A stretch of 64,000 nucleotides of DNA from Verrucomicrobiota bacterium (GCA_018239845.1 JAFEGO010000092.1:1-64000); one strand, 5' to 3'; positions 37,797-46,148 are shown, counted from the stretch's first letter. The notes: generated from the letters alone by a model not told the origin. A program made the numbers and translations.

Positions 37797-37860
37797 GAGC
37801 GTGCTTGCACGCGATGTTTGATTCCGCGGAAACGAAATCGCGTGCAAGCACGCTCCTACC
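37792..37860. repeat. REP-like inverted repeat, GTAGGAGC family, containing a stop codon
   Basis: Two perfectly complementary 24-base arms (37792-37815 and 37837-37860) flank a 21-base centre. The left arm begins GGTAGGAGC, and its TAG is the stop codon of the giant surface-protein gene. The element is nearly the same as the one at 5889-5958, and its centre resembles that at 43449-43517. Confidence 0.9.
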
Positions 37861-37898
37861 TCAATCCGCGATCGCTCTTGGGCCGCCTCGCGGGATTG

Positions 37899-37956
37899 AG
37901 TAGCGCCGGCATCTTGCCGGCACCCATTCGATGGCCGGCAGGATGCCGGCGCTACT
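37899..37956. repeat. REP-like inverted repeat, AGTAGCGCCGGCA family
   Basis: Arms 37899-37921 and 37934-37956 are complementary over 23 bases with one G-U type mismatch, around a 12-base centre. Each arm contains GCCGGCATCTTGCCGGC-type inner symmetry. It lies just before the end of a minus-strand dehydrogenase gene and may help end its transcript. Confidence 0.85.
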
Positions 37957-37962
37957 TTGGCC

Positions 37963-38967
37963 TTACGCCGTCGCGTCGTAACGATCGGCCGAGATCACCG
38001 CTTCCAGCGGCCGGCCTTCGGAATACGCGCGCAGGTTCTTTAGCGCGAACGCGCCGCCGTCCACGAAGCGGTCGAAGGTCGGGCCCGCGATGTGCGGGGT
38101 CACACTCACGTTGCGCAGCCCGCGAAACGGGCTGTCCTTCGGCAGCGGCTCGTCGACAAACACATCGAGGCCAACGGTGATCTTGCCCTCCGCGGCGATG
38201 CGCATGAGCGCGGCCTCGTCCGTCACGGCCGCGCGGCCGACATTGACGAAGACGCCGCCCGGGCGGATGAGCCGCAGGTGCCGCTCCGTCACGATGCCCT
38301 TGGTCTCCGGGGTGAGCGGCGCGACCTCGACGATCACGTCGTTGTCCGCAAACAGCGCGTCCATCGAGGCTGCGCGGCGTACGCCGTTGGCCTGGGCCAC
38401 CGCGTCGTCCACATCCGGCGCGAAGACCGACACCGTGCAGTTGAAAGGCTGGATCAGCTTCAAAAATTGCCGCGCCACCGAGCCGAAGCCGTGGATGCCG
38501 ACCTTGCGTTGGAAGAGCGAGCCCGCCTGCTCCCAGCCGTCGCGCCAGCCGCCGTCGCGGTGGATGTCGAGGGTCCACTGCGGCAGGCGGCGCAGGCAGG
38601 AGAGCGTGTGCAGCAGCGCGCACTCCGCGACGGTGCGGCTGATCGCGGTGCCCCAGTTGGTCACGATCAGGCCCTGCTCGACCTGCGCGCGCGTCACGAG
38701 CCGCCGCACCGAGCCCGTCACGTAGCACATGTACTTCAACCGCGCCGGCAGCACGGCCGGCAGCGGCAGCGAGTACCACGACATCAGCACGACCTCGGGA
38801 TTCATGGCGGCGAGTTCGCGGGCAAAGTCCTCGGCCTTCAGTCCCGTCGGGTCGAGCAGGCGGAAATTCTCCGCCACCGTGCTCAGCTCCCCGAAGAGGG
38901 GATCCGGGAAAAAGTTCTCCCGTTCATAAGGCGACAGGACGGCAAGCAAAGAGGAGGGACGCGGCAT
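37963..38967 (-). CDS. D-isomer-specific 2-hydroxyacid dehydrogenase family protein
   Basis: A 334-residue NAD-dependent dehydrogenase of the D-lactate/phosphoglycerate type. The Rossmann fold is inserted in the middle, with VGIHGFGSVARQFLKLI as the dinucleotide loop. GGVFVNVGRAAVTDEAALMR and ITVGLDVFVDEPLP carry the conserved Arg/Glu region, and the catalytic His is in VSVTPHIAGPTFDRF. The start is ATG at 38967; a frame open to 39003 adds a poor N terminus. The substrate is not evident; glyoxylate/hydroxypyruvate or a sugar acid would fit with the nearby glycerate kinase. Confidence 0.87.
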   Translation of the reverse strand: MPRPSSLLAVLSPYERENFFPDPLFGELSTVAENFRLLDPTGLKAEDFARELAAMNPEVVLMSWYSLPLPAVLPARLKYMCYVTGSVRRLVTRAQVEQGLIVTNWGTAISRTVAECALLHTLSCLRRLPQWTLDIHRDGGWRDGWEQAGSLFQRKVGIHGFGSVARQFLKLIQPFNCTVSVFAPDVDDAVAQANGVRRAASMDALFADNDVIVEVAPLTPETKGIVTERHLRLIRPGGVFVNVGRAAVTDEAALMRIAAEGKITVGLDVFVDEPLPKDSPFRGLRNVSVTPHIAGPTFDRFVDGGAFALKNLRAYSEGRPLEAVISADRYDATA

Positions 38968-39025
38968 GCTCAAAAATCTGTCGTCTCGTCGGGCGATACG
39001 CAAACCTACACCGCGTCACAGCAGC

Positions 39026-39098
39026 AGGTCTCGCGACGCCCGCGAAGGACGCGACGTACCGGTCTGTCGTCGCGACCGTCGCGGGCGTCGCGAGACCT
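39026..39098. repeat. Perfect 20-base inverted repeat
   Basis: Arms AGGTCTCGCGACGCCCGCGA (39026-39045) and its exact complement (39079-39098) surround a 33-base centre that has further GCGAC/GTCGC symmetry. It lies between two minus-strand genes, right after the NamZ-like gene stop, and could end its transcript. Confidence 0.85.
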
Positions 39099-39106
39099 AT
39101 CCGGGG

Positions 39107-40477
39107 TTACCGATACAGCCAGTAGCGCTGCGACTGTTTCTGGTAGATCGCGCCCTCGGCGGCCCACTTTTTCAGGAAGGCGTTCACGTCGGTCCGGGCG
39201 CCGTCGCGCTTCAGGGCGTTGAAGAACTCCTCGGAGCCCATGATCTTCAGGAAGAAATCGGCTTCCTTGGCCGTCGCCGTGGCGAAGGGGTTCTTCGGCT
39301 CCAGTTTGCAGGCGAGGCGCATCAGGTTGATGCTCAGCTCCGTCGGGTGCCAGTCGTCGAAATCGGAGATTTCGATGTAGAGGCCCGTCGCGGGCTTGCC
39401 GGTCTTGGGGTTGGGCGCGGAGACGCGGCGGAATTGCAGGCCCGGGAGGTTGAGCGCGCGGATTTCCTTTTCGACGACGTCGAGCTTCACCGTCTTGTGC
39501 GAGATGCCGCGGAAGATGTAGCTCGCGCCCACACCGTGGCGGAAGCCGCCGAGCTCGCAGCCGAGGCCGGTCATCGGGTAGCCCATCACGGCGCCGTAAT
39601 CCGGCATCATCGGCGAGGTCGGTATCCAGGTCAGCCCGGTGTCGGGCCAGCGCATCGCGCGGCGCCAGCCGCGCATCGGCACCACGGTGAGCTGGCCGCG
39701 GATGCGCACGGCGTCCGGCACGGCGAGCACGCCGGGCGCCTCCTTGGCCATGCGCGCGAGCTCGGCGATGGTGAGGCCGTGCACGTAGGGCACGCGGAAG
39801 GCGCCGACGTAGCTGACCCGCTTCGCGTCCAGCAGCGGGCCGTCCACCTTGAGGCCGCCGAGGGGATTGGGCCGGTCGAGCACGATGACCTCGATGTTGT
39901 TTTCAAAGCACGCCTCGAGTGCGAGCTTCATGGCGCTGATGAAGGTGTAGCTGCGTGAGCCGATGTCCTGCAGGTCGATCACCACGGCGTCGAGGCCCTT
40001 GAGCTGGGCCTTGGTGGGCTTGCGGGTCTTGCCGTCGTAGAGCGACATGACGGGCAGGCCGGTGCGCTTGTCGGTGTAGTTCTCGTAATTTTTCCCGGCG
40101 GGAAACTCGTTGTTCACGCCGTGTTCGACGCCGAAGAGCCGCACGAGCTGCACGCCGGGGGCGCGGCGCAGCACATCGACCGTGGTCACGCCGAGGCGGT
40201 TGACCGCGGCCGGGTGGGTGAGGAGGCCGATCTTCTTGCCCTTCACGGCGGCGAAGCCCTGCGACTCCAGCACGTCGATGCCGAGCATCACGGGATACAC
40301 GATGGGCGCGCTGACGAAGGCGGGCTTGGCCGGCGCCGGCGCGGGGGCGCGCACGGGCGCGACCGGAGCGGCGGGCCGCGTGGGCGGCTGGCTCGCGCTG
40401 CAGCCAAAGAGGCCCAGCAACAGCAGAAAGGGGATGCAGCGGGAGTTCACAGGGGACGGACGAAAGAGGCCGGGCAT
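39107..40477 (-). CDS. NamZ-like (DUF1343) exo-beta-N-acetylmuramidase family lipoprotein
   Basis: A 456-residue protein of the DUF1343/NamZ family, whose studied members release N-acetylmuramic acid from the ends of peptidoglycan fragments. The N terminus is a lipoprotein signal (LLLLGLFGC, Cys26) followed by a proline/alanine-rich linker of about 30 residues. The catalytic domain has GIDVLESQGFAAVKGKKIGL, LTHPAAVNRLGVTTVDVL, FGVEHGVNNEF, VVIDLQDIGSRSYTFISAM and VLDRPNPLGG. A GTG at 40450 would shorten the n-region to MNSRC and looks equally good. It probably works in cell-wall recycling or scavenging in the periplasm. Confidence 0.9.
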   Translation of the reverse strand: MPGLFRPSPVNSRCIPFLLLLGLFGCSASQPPTRPAAPVAPVRAPAPAPAKPAFVSAPIVYPVMLGIDVLESQGFAAVKGKKIGLLTHPAAVNRLGVTTVDVLRRAPGVQLVRLFGVEHGVNNEFPAGKNYENYTDKRTGLPVMSLYDGKTRKPTKAQLKGLDAVVIDLQDIGSRSYTFISAMKLALEACFENNIEVIVLDRPNPLGGLKVDGPLLDAKRVSYVGAFRVPYVHGLTIAELARMAKEAPGVLAVPDAVRIRGQLTVVPMRGWRRAMRWPDTGLTWIPTSPMMPDYGAVMGYPMTGLGCELGGFRHGVGASYIFRGISHKTVKLDVVEKEIRALNLPGLQFRRVSAPNPKTGKPATGLYIEISDFDDWHPTELSINLMRLACKLEPKNPFATATAKEADFFLKIMGSEEFFNALKRDGARTDVNAFLKKWAAEGAIYQKQSQRYWLYR

Positions 40478-40543
40478 GGCGGCTACGACGATGGGTTGCG
40501 ACCGCGCTCCGTCGAGGCTGTTTCGCCCGGGATTGGATTTAAT

Positions 40544-40613
40544 TGTAGGAGCGGCTTTACGCCGCGACCAACGCTCCGCCCGCGATTAGTCGCGGCGTAA
40601 AGCCGCTCCTACA
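40544..40613. repeat. REP-like inverted repeat, GTAGGAGCGGC family
   Basis: Perfect 24-base arms (40544-40567 and 40590-40613) enclose a 22-base centre. The arms share the outer TGTAGGAGC with the GTAGGAGC family but have a different inner palindrome (GCGGCTTTACGCCGC). It abuts the 3-prime end of the glycerate kinase gene. Confidence 0.9.
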
Positions 40614-40615
40614 GT

Positions 40616-41776
40616 TCACAACGCGCGCTCGACGGTCGCAGTGAGATTCGCGCCCGCGGTGCGCAGCGCTTCGGGCAGCGGCACGCCGGGCGGCGTGATC
40701 GCGTGGAGCTGCAGGCCGGCGTGCGGCGTGGTGACGGTGACGCTGCCGGCGAAGACACACGCGGCCTTGCCCAGTTCGAGCGCGCGGCGGGCGACCTCGC
40801 CCGGGCCCTTGCCGCTCAGCGAGCTGTCGTCGAAGCGGCCTTCGCCGGTGATTACGAGGTCGGCCGCCGCGATGCGCGCCTCGAGGTCGAGCCACGCGCC
40901 GACGAGATCCGCGCCGGGGAGCAAAATCGCCCCGGCCGCGGCCATGAGGCCGTAGGCGATGCCGCCGGCCGCACCTGCGCCGGTGCGGTCCATCAGCGAC
41001 TCGGGCTGGCCGCAGTGGGCCGCGAGCATGAGCGCGAGCCGCGCGCTGGCGTTTTCCATGCGCGTGCGGTCGGCGGGAAGGAGGCCCTTCTGCGGACCGT
41101 AGATCGCGGCGCAGCCGTTGGGCCCGAGCAGAGGGTTGGAGACATCGCAGGCGATGCGCACCGGCGGCAGGTCGGCGCGCACGCGCTTTTCGAGGCGCGC
41201 GATGCTTGGCCACGTCGCGGGCGTGGGTAGGGCGACGGTATCGCCCGTGGTGGTGCGAAACTCCAGGCCGAGCGCCGCGAGGGCACCGAGCCCGAGGTCG
41301 TTGGTCGCGCTGCCGCCGACACCGAGGAGGATGGCGGCGGCGTCGTGGGCGGTGGCGGCGCGCATGAGCTCGCCGGTGCCGAGGGAGTTGGCGTGCCACG
41401 GGTCGCGCTCACCGTACGGCACGAGCGCGAGGCCGCTGGCCGCCGCCATCTCGATCACCGCAATCTCGGCCGACGCGGGGAGCCCCGCAGGCAGGTCGAG
41501 CCGCGTGCGCGCAGCGGTGGGAATCTTTTCCCAGCGCACGAGGCCGAAGGCCGCGGCCACCGGTGCGCCGCGCGGGCCGGTGACGGTCTGGGTGATCAGC
41601 CGCCCGCCCGCGGCGCGCGTGAGGATTTCCGCAAAGCCTTCGCCACCGTCCGCGAGCGGACAGAGGTCGAGCGACCAGTCGGCGTGCGTCCGGCGCAGCA
41701 CGGCGGCCGTGAGGTCGCACGCCTGCGGCGCGGTGAGGGCGTCCTTGAATTTGTCGAAGGCGAGCAGGGCGCGCAT
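40616..41776 (-). CDS. Glycerate kinase (GlxK/GarK family)
   Basis: A 386-residue kinase that phosphorylates D-glycerate to 2-phosphoglycerate (2-kinase in the characterised class). The start LLAFDKFKDALTAPQACDLT, the CPLADGGEGFAEILT segment, LLGVGGSATNDLGLGALAALG and LVITGEGRFDDSSLSGKGPG are signature stretches of PF02595. The length is normal. It is the last gene of a three-gene minus-strand operon after GH32 and DUF1653. It may serve glycerate coming from sugar acids or serine-type pathways. A REP element follows the stop. Confidence 0.93.
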   Translation of the reverse strand: MRALLAFDKFKDALTAPQACDLTAAVLRRTHADWSLDLCPLADGGEGFAEILTRAAGGRLITQTVTGPRGAPVAAAFGLVRWEKIPTAARTRLDLPAGLPASAEIAVIEMAAASGLALVPYGERDPWHANSLGTGELMRAATAHDAAAILLGVGGSATNDLGLGALAALGLEFRTTTGDTVALPTPATWPSIARLEKRVRADLPPVRIACDVSNPLLGPNGCAAIYGPQKGLLPADRTRMENASARLALMLAAHCGQPESLMDRTGAGAAGGIAYGLMAAAGAILLPGADLVGAWLDLEARIAAADLVITGEGRFDDSSLSGKGPGEVARRALELGKAACVFAGSVTVTTPHAGLQLHAITPPGVPLPEALRTAGANLTATVERAL

Positions 41777-41780
41777 GGCG

Positions 41781-42026
41781 TCAGGTCGCGGTCGGGCCCA
41801 CGTAGGCGAAGCGCGGCTGGCGGCGCCCCTGATGCTCGATCGTCTCGATGAACATCGCGGCGGGGCGGACCCAGAGGCCGCGTTCGCCGTAGAGCGCCTG
41901 ATACACTACGAGCGGTTCAAGGGTCTCGGAGTGGCGGCAGAGGCCGATCACGCGGTAATCGTTGCCTTTGTAGTGGCGGTAGAAGCCGGGGCGGGGTTCG
42001 GCGGGCAGCGGAGGAAGGTCGGACAT
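41781..42026 (-). CDS. DUF1653 protein
   Basis: An 81-residue small protein. GFYRHYKGNDYRVIGLCRHSETLEPLVVYQALYGERGLWVRPAAMF covers nearly the whole DUF1653 domain, whose function is unknown. It sits 4 bases from the upstream GH32 gene stop and 4 bases before the glycerate kinase start, so it is clearly in their operon. There is no signal peptide, so it is cytoplasmic. Confidence 0.9.
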   Translation of the reverse strand: MSDLPPLPAEPRPGFYRHYKGNDYRVIGLCRHSETLEPLVVYQALYGERGLWVRPAAMFIETIEHQGRRQPRFAYVGPTAT

Positions 42027-42029
42027 GAT

Positions 42030-43355
42030 TCACGCCAACGTGGCGGGCGCGGCGCGCAAGGTCCAGACGCGACCGCTCGCCAGCCGGGCCGAACCGTCCA
42101 TTTTTAGCTGCGCCGTCGCCGGCTGAAATGGCACGACCCGCGTAAACGTGGCGCGCTCATCGATGAATACCTCAAGTAAGGAACGGTCGAGCAGCCAGCG
42201 GACCCGCACGGTGCCGGGCGCGGGCAGCTCCACGGCCGGACGTTCGCCGAAGCGCACCGTATCCGCCGTGAGAAAAATGGTTTCGCCCGCGAGCTCGATT
42301 CGCGCGCCGGCTCCGCGCTCGATCTCCAGCGTGAGCTCGCCTTCGTGCATCGCGCCCTCGGGCAACGTGAGCGCGAACGGGAGCGGTTGCGCGGGAAGAA
42401 TGGTTTCCGCACTGCGCAACGCGGCGAGCGCGGCGACGGGTGCGCTGCGGAGTTCGCCGGCGTCGTCGAGCCACACGCGGCGCGGGGCGCCGAGGCGGCC
42501 GTTCCAGCCGCGGCCCTTGGGAAATTTTTGCGCCCAGCCGAACATCACGGGCGATCCGTCGGGGCCGTAGGCGGTGTGCGATGCGTAGTAGTGGTCGCTC
42601 TCGTCCACGCGGCCCCAGCGCTCGGCGTGAAATTCCGCGCGGTCGGGATCGAAGGTCCCGCTCCACCACTCAACCTCGCGCACGGGCGAGGTGATGAGCA
42701 CCCACTTGTCGCCGAAAGGGAGAAAGCACGGGCACTCGAAGAAAACGGTCTCGCGCTTCGGCGCGCGGTGCAGGATGCCGCGGTACCGCCACTGCTTCAG
42801 ATCGCCGGTGGGGTTTTCGTAGAGCGGCACGACGGCCTCGTCGCCGAGTTCGGCGCCGAGAATCAGGAACGTACGACCGGCGGCGCGAAACACAAAAGGG
42901 TCGCGCCAGCTCGCGCCGAAGGCGGGGCCATCGTGCGACGGCAGCGCGAGGATCGGCGTATCCACGTGCTGGGTCCACGTGCGCCACGCCGGGTCGTTGG
43001 GTGTGGCGAGGACCTGCGTGAGCGCCGCCTCGGGATCGGTCTTGGAACTGGTGTAGAGGATATACGGCAGCCCGTCGGCGCCGAAGGTGAGGCAGCCGGA
43101 GCAGCAGTGTTTTTCATTGGCGGCGTGCTGCGGGTACAGGGCGATGGGCAGGTGTTCCCAGTGGACGAGGTCGCGGCTGCGGGCGTGGCCCCAGTGCATG
43201 TTGGCCCACTCCTCGCTGTCGGGGTTGTGCTGGTAAAACACGTGCCACCACCCGTCGTGCCAGCACGCGCCGTTGGGGTCGTTCATCCAGCAAGCGGGCG
43301 GGCCGAAATGCCAGCGGGGCAGGGCGGGGTCGGTGAGGGTGGGGTATACGTTCAC
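42030..43355 (-). CDS. GH32 beta-fructosidase (levanase/sucrase type)
   Basis: A 441-residue glycoside hydrolase that should cleave beta-fructosyl bonds of sucrose, inulin or levan. The GH32 motifs are complete: WMNDPNG with nucleophile Asp26, HWGHARSRDLVHWEHLP, WRDPFVF with Asp152, and FECPCFLPF with acid/base Glu207. A C-terminal beta-sandwich follows (about 330-441). A GTG at 43355 starts close to the catalytic region and there is no signal peptide, so the enzyme is probably cytoplasmic. It leads the operon with DUF1653 and glycerate kinase. A terminator of the upstream gene separates it from 43532. Confidence 0.92.
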   Translation of the reverse strand: MNVYPTLTDPALPRWHFGPPACWMNDPNGACWHDGWWHVFYQHNPDSEEWANMHWGHARSRDLVHWEHLPIALYPQHAANEKHCCSGCLTFGADGLPYILYTSSKTDPEAALTQVLATPNDPAWRTWTQHVDTPILALPSHDGPAFGASWRDPFVFRAAGRTFLILGAELGDEAVVPLYENPTGDLKQWRYRGILHRAPKRETVFFECPCFLPFGDKWVLITSPVREVEWWSGTFDPDRAEFHAERWGRVDESDHYYASHTAYGPDGSPVMFGWAQKFPKGRGWNGRLGAPRRVWLDDAGELRSAPVAALAALRSAETILPAQPLPFALTLPEGAMHEGELTLEIERGAGARIELAGETIFLTADTVRFGERPAVELPAPGTVRVRWLLDRSLLEVFIDERATFTRVVPFQPATAQLKMDGSARLASGRVWTLRAAPATLA

Positions 43356-43399
43356 GCGTGCAGGAACAGAGAAGGGAAGCGCGGACTTGATAAATAAAA

Positions 43400-43426
43400 A
43401 AGCGGAGCCCGCGATGGGCTCCGCTT
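43400..43426 (-). terminator. Rho-independent terminator of the fucose-isomerase-like gene
   Basis: The stem AAGCGGAGCCC (43400-43410) pairs with GGGCTCCGCTT (43416-43426) around GCGAT. The A run at 43393-43400 gives a U tract on the minus strand. It stops transcription before the GH32 operon. Confidence 0.9.
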
Positions 43427-43448
43427 GGAGAATGAATGGGTGATCGAG

Positions 43449-43517
43449 GGTAGGAGCCTGCTTGCAGGCGATGTTGGATTCCGCCGGGGCGAAATCGCGT
43501 GCAAGCACGCTCCTACC
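43449..43517. repeat. REP-like inverted repeat, GTAGGAGC family, with a changed left arm
   Basis: Arms are 43449-43472 and 43494-43517, with a centre close to that of the 37792 copy. The left arm has GCCTGCTTGCAGGC where the other copies have GCGTGCTTGCACGC. The two base changes are complementary to each other inside the arm, but they break pairing with the right arm. Confidence 0.88.
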
Positions 43518-43531
43518 TCGATCTGCCCGGC

Positions 43532-45160
43532 TCAGAACTTCGAGCCGTCGGCCTTGGTGCCGCAGAGGCTCACGGTGAGGCCCAGCTCGGCGGCGAGCGC
43601 GGCCTTGGTGTACATCGCGAGGTCGGCTTCCTTGGCGCTGTTGGCGTAGGCGACCTGGATGTGGTTGGCCTTGTGGCGGGCCATCATCTGGTCGCGCGAC
43701 ACGCCGTAGGTGACGGCGTGCATGATCGGCCACTGCACGGTGGTCTCCTTCCAGCGGCGCTCGGTCTCGGCGCGGGGCAGGGTGATGACCTTGGCGCGGC
43801 CGAGGTCCATCTTGAGCTTGCCGTCTTCCATGAAGACGCGGCTCCACACGATCTCGCCGGGCTTGGCGATGCCGCGCACGGTGCCGCCGCCGAGGCGGAA
43901 GTACATGAGGGGCTGGCGCAGCGAGTCGGTGCCCGCGTAGCCGTCGATGTGGTGGGCCGGCGGCGCGCTGCCCGAGATGAGGAAGACCCACACGTAATCC
44001 TTCGTGGTGCCGCTCTCGTCGTAGGCGCCCCAACGGAGGTCGTGCAGCGTGTTCTCGACCGGCTGGCCGAGGGCGGTGTGCACGCGGTTGGTGAGGAGGC
44101 CGTCGAGGCCGGCGCACTCGTCCACCTCGTTGAAATGGGTGAGGGGCTTGCGGTCGTGGATGATCTCGCCGGAGGCGTTGGCGACGGGCGGACGGTCGGA
44201 GTTGTTGAGGATGCCCTCGACGAGGTCGCTGGCGGGCAGGAGGTCCTTGAGGCCCTGCTGGTACTGGATGCCAATGGTCTCGCAGCCGAACTCGTCGGCG
44301 ATGCGCAGCGCGGCGATGTAGGTGCGGCACTGCCAGAGCACCTGCGTCTCGGTGAGCTCGGTGTCGGGATTGGTGCCGAGGTGGAACTTCATGCCCTTGG
44401 CCTTGAGCCAGTCAAAGACGGCGCGGGCCTCGGTCTCGCTCACCTGCGTGGCGCCGTAGTAGAGCGCGGACTGCGAGAGACGCTCCTTGTACACGCCGCA
44501 GGGGAAGAGGAGCTCGTCGGGGATGATGGCGTTGTACATGCCCATGCAGCCTTCGTCGAAGATGCCCATGATGGACTTCTTGCGGCGGAGGTCGGCGGCG
44601 ATGGTCTTCGCGACCGAACGCGCCTTGGCCGGCACCGCGGCCTTGGCAAGCGGGCGGACGTGCGCGGTGGCGTGCTTGACCTTGCCGGTCTTGAGCCACG
44701 TCTCGAGTTTTCCGAGGAAGAACTCGTCGGTGAAGTCGGCGCTCCAGAGGGAGCCGTAGTCCACGCCGGCCTTGGTGAGGGAGCCGTTGAGATTGAGCAT
44801 GCCGACGAGGCCGGGCCAGGTGCCCGACCAGTTGGCGACCGTGAGGATCGGGGCCTGGTGCGAGATCAGGCCGTGCAGGACGTGGTGCGAGTACTGCCAG
44901 ACGGCCTCGGCGACGATGATGGGCGTCGTGGGGTCGATCGTGGCAAACACGGCCATACCCTCCTTCTGCGAGCCGATGAAGCCGTGCTTGGCCTCGGGCT
45001 TGTAGGGATGCGCGCGCACGAGCTTGTAGCCGAACTTGGCCACAGCGGCCGTGAGCTGGCGTTCCATGGCCTGCTGAGCGGCCCAGCAGGCTTCGTTGGC
45101 GGAGGCCCGCAGGTCGCCGTTGGCGACGAGCAGGACGGTTTTCTTCGGGGATTTTTTCAT
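43532..45160 (-). CDS. L-fucose/L-arabinose isomerase-like protein
   Basis: A 542-residue protein resembling the L-fucose isomerase superfamily, which interconverts aldoses and ketoses with a divalent metal. The middle has [20 protein letters not shown], with acidic residues that could bind metal; then [19 protein letters not shown] and [20 protein letters not shown]. The C-terminal half has [20 protein letters not shown], as in the fucose isomerase C-terminal domain. The start is ATG at 45160, where conserved sequence begins with a basic MKKSPKK; no signal peptide is seen. It diverges from an AraC regulator 102 bases away, the usual layout for a sugar-induced catabolic gene. Confidence 0.72.
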   Translation of the reverse strand: MKKSPKKTVLLVANGDLRASANEACWAAQQAMERQLTAAVAKFGYKLVRAHPYKPEAKHGFIGSQKEGMAVFATIDPTTPIIVAEAVWQYSHHVLHGLISHQAPILTVANWSGTWPGLVGMLNLNGSLTKAGVDYGSLWSADFTDEFFLGKLETWLKTGKVKHATAHVRPLAKAAVPAKARSVAKTIAADLRRKKSIMGIFDEGCMGMYNAIIPDELLFPCGVYKERLSQSALYYGATQVSETEARAVFDWLKAKGMKFHLGTNPDTELTETQVLWQCRTYIAALRIADEFGCETIGIQYQQGLKDLLPASDLVEGILNNSDRPPVANASGEIIHDRKPLTHFNEVDECAGLDGLLTNRVHTALGQPVENTLHDLRWGAYDESGTTKDYVWVFLISGSAPPAHHIDGYAGTDSLRQPLMYFRLGGGTVRGIAKPGEIVWSRVFMEDGKLKMDLGRAKVITLPRAETERRWKETTVQWPIMHAVTYGVSRDQMMARHKANHIQVAYANSAKEADLAMYTKAALAAELGLTVSLCGTKADGSKF

Positions 45161-45262
45161 CGGGTACCTAGATAAAATTGGCGCGCGGGCGGGGCGGACG
45201 GGGAAAGGGCGGCCATTATGCACTGGTAGCGGCGAATCGGAATGGATAATGGTGGAAAGATA
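45161..45262. promoter_or_regulatory. Divergent regulatory region with a direct repeat
   Basis: This 102-base gap lies between the isomerase-like gene and the AraC-type regulator. The 12-mer GATAAAATTGGC occurs at 45171-45182 and again at 45266-45277, just inside the regulator gene. Such direct half-sites would suit an AraC-family operator. GGTGGAAAG at 45251-45259 is the likely ribosome binding site for the regulator. Confidence 0.4.
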
Positions 45263-46147
45263 ATGGATAAAATTGGCAGCCAGCCCGCCAGCCAGCTGCT
45301 CTCCCGCCAGGTGTCGGGAGCGCGTTATTTTTTCCTCAACCTCGCGCCTGCGCCCCGCTCGCCGCTGGCCCTGACCGTCGGCGGCCGCGAGACCTGCAAT
45401 CCCGACTACGCGATCGACCGCGCCGGATTTCCTTATCTCGGAATCGAATACGTCGCGGAAGGGCGCGGCTGGGTGGAGCTCGGGGGCGGCCGCCGCCACG
45501 ACCTCGCGCCGGGCGCGGTGTTTTGTTACGATCAGGCGACGCCATGCGCGATGGGTACCGATCCGGCGCACCCGATGGTGAAATATTTCGCGTGCGTGGG
45601 CGGCGCGGCCCCGGTGGCGCGGCTTAAGCGCGCGGGCCTGCCGCCCGGCGCGGTGCGTCGCCTCGTGGCCCACGGCGAGGTGCGCAGCGTTTGGGAGGAC
45701 ATCATCCGCGACGGTCAGCATACGGGCGCACTCGCGCGCGAGATCTGCGCGGCGCTGCTGCAGGTGCTGTTGCTCAAGATCGAGCAGGGCCTCGCCGGCC
45801 GCGGGACGGGTGCCGATCCGGCGGAGGACACGTTTCTGCGCTGCAAGGCCCTGATCGACGCGCAGGCCGACCGTTTGTCGTCGCTCGGCGAACTCGCCGC
45901 GCAGGCCGGCGTGGAGGCGTCGAGCATCTGCCGGCTCTTTCAGCGCTACCAAGGCACGAGCCCTTACCAATATCTGCTGCGACGAAAGATGAATCTTGCC
46001 GCAGGCTTTCTCGTGGAGTCAGGCGGCCTCGTGAAGGAAGCGGCGCTCCGCGTGGGCTTCGCGGACCCGTATCATTTTTCCCGCTGCTTCAAGGCCGTGC
46101 ACGGCGTGGCTCCGCGCGACGTGCTGCGCTATCGGCGGGCGGGATAA
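45263..46147 (+). CDS. AraC-family transcriptional regulator
   Basis: A 294-residue regulator. Residues 1-170 form a cupin-like ligand-binding domain ([20 protein letters not shown], then [15 protein letters not shown]). Residues 190-292 carry two helix-turn-helix motifs: [34 protein letters not shown], and [28 protein letters not shown] with the family signature. ATG 45263 is preferred over 45242 because GGTGGAAAG lies at the right spacing. It probably senses a sugar and controls the divergent isomerase gene. Confidence 0.92.
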   Translation: MDKIGSQPASQLLSRQVSGARYFFLNLAPAPRSPLALTVGGRETCNPDYAIDRAGFPYLGIEYVAEGRGWVELGGGRRHDLAPGAVFCYDQATPCAMGTDPAHPMVKYFACVGGAAPVARLKRAGLPPGAVRRLVAHGEVRSVWEDIIRDGQHTGALAREICAALLQVLLLKIEQGLAGRGTGADPAEDTFLRCKALIDAQADRLSSLGELAAQAGVEASSICRLFQRYQGTSPYQYLLRRKMNLAAGFLVESGGLVKEAALRVGFADPYHFSRCFKAVHGVAPRDVLRYRRAG

Positions 46148-46148
46148 A

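Noticed and set aside
32535-37847. A 1,770-codon open frame antisense to the giant PATR gene.
   Set aside because: It follows from GC-rich repetitive coding on the plus strand. The translation is low-complexity Arg/Glu/Ala/Gly, while the plus strand has a signal peptide, PATR repeats and PEP-CTERM.
37792-37860. Reading the GTAGGAGC element as a normal terminator.
   Set aside because: The stem is long but no T run follows either side, and similar copies occur elsewhere, so a repeat element is the better call.
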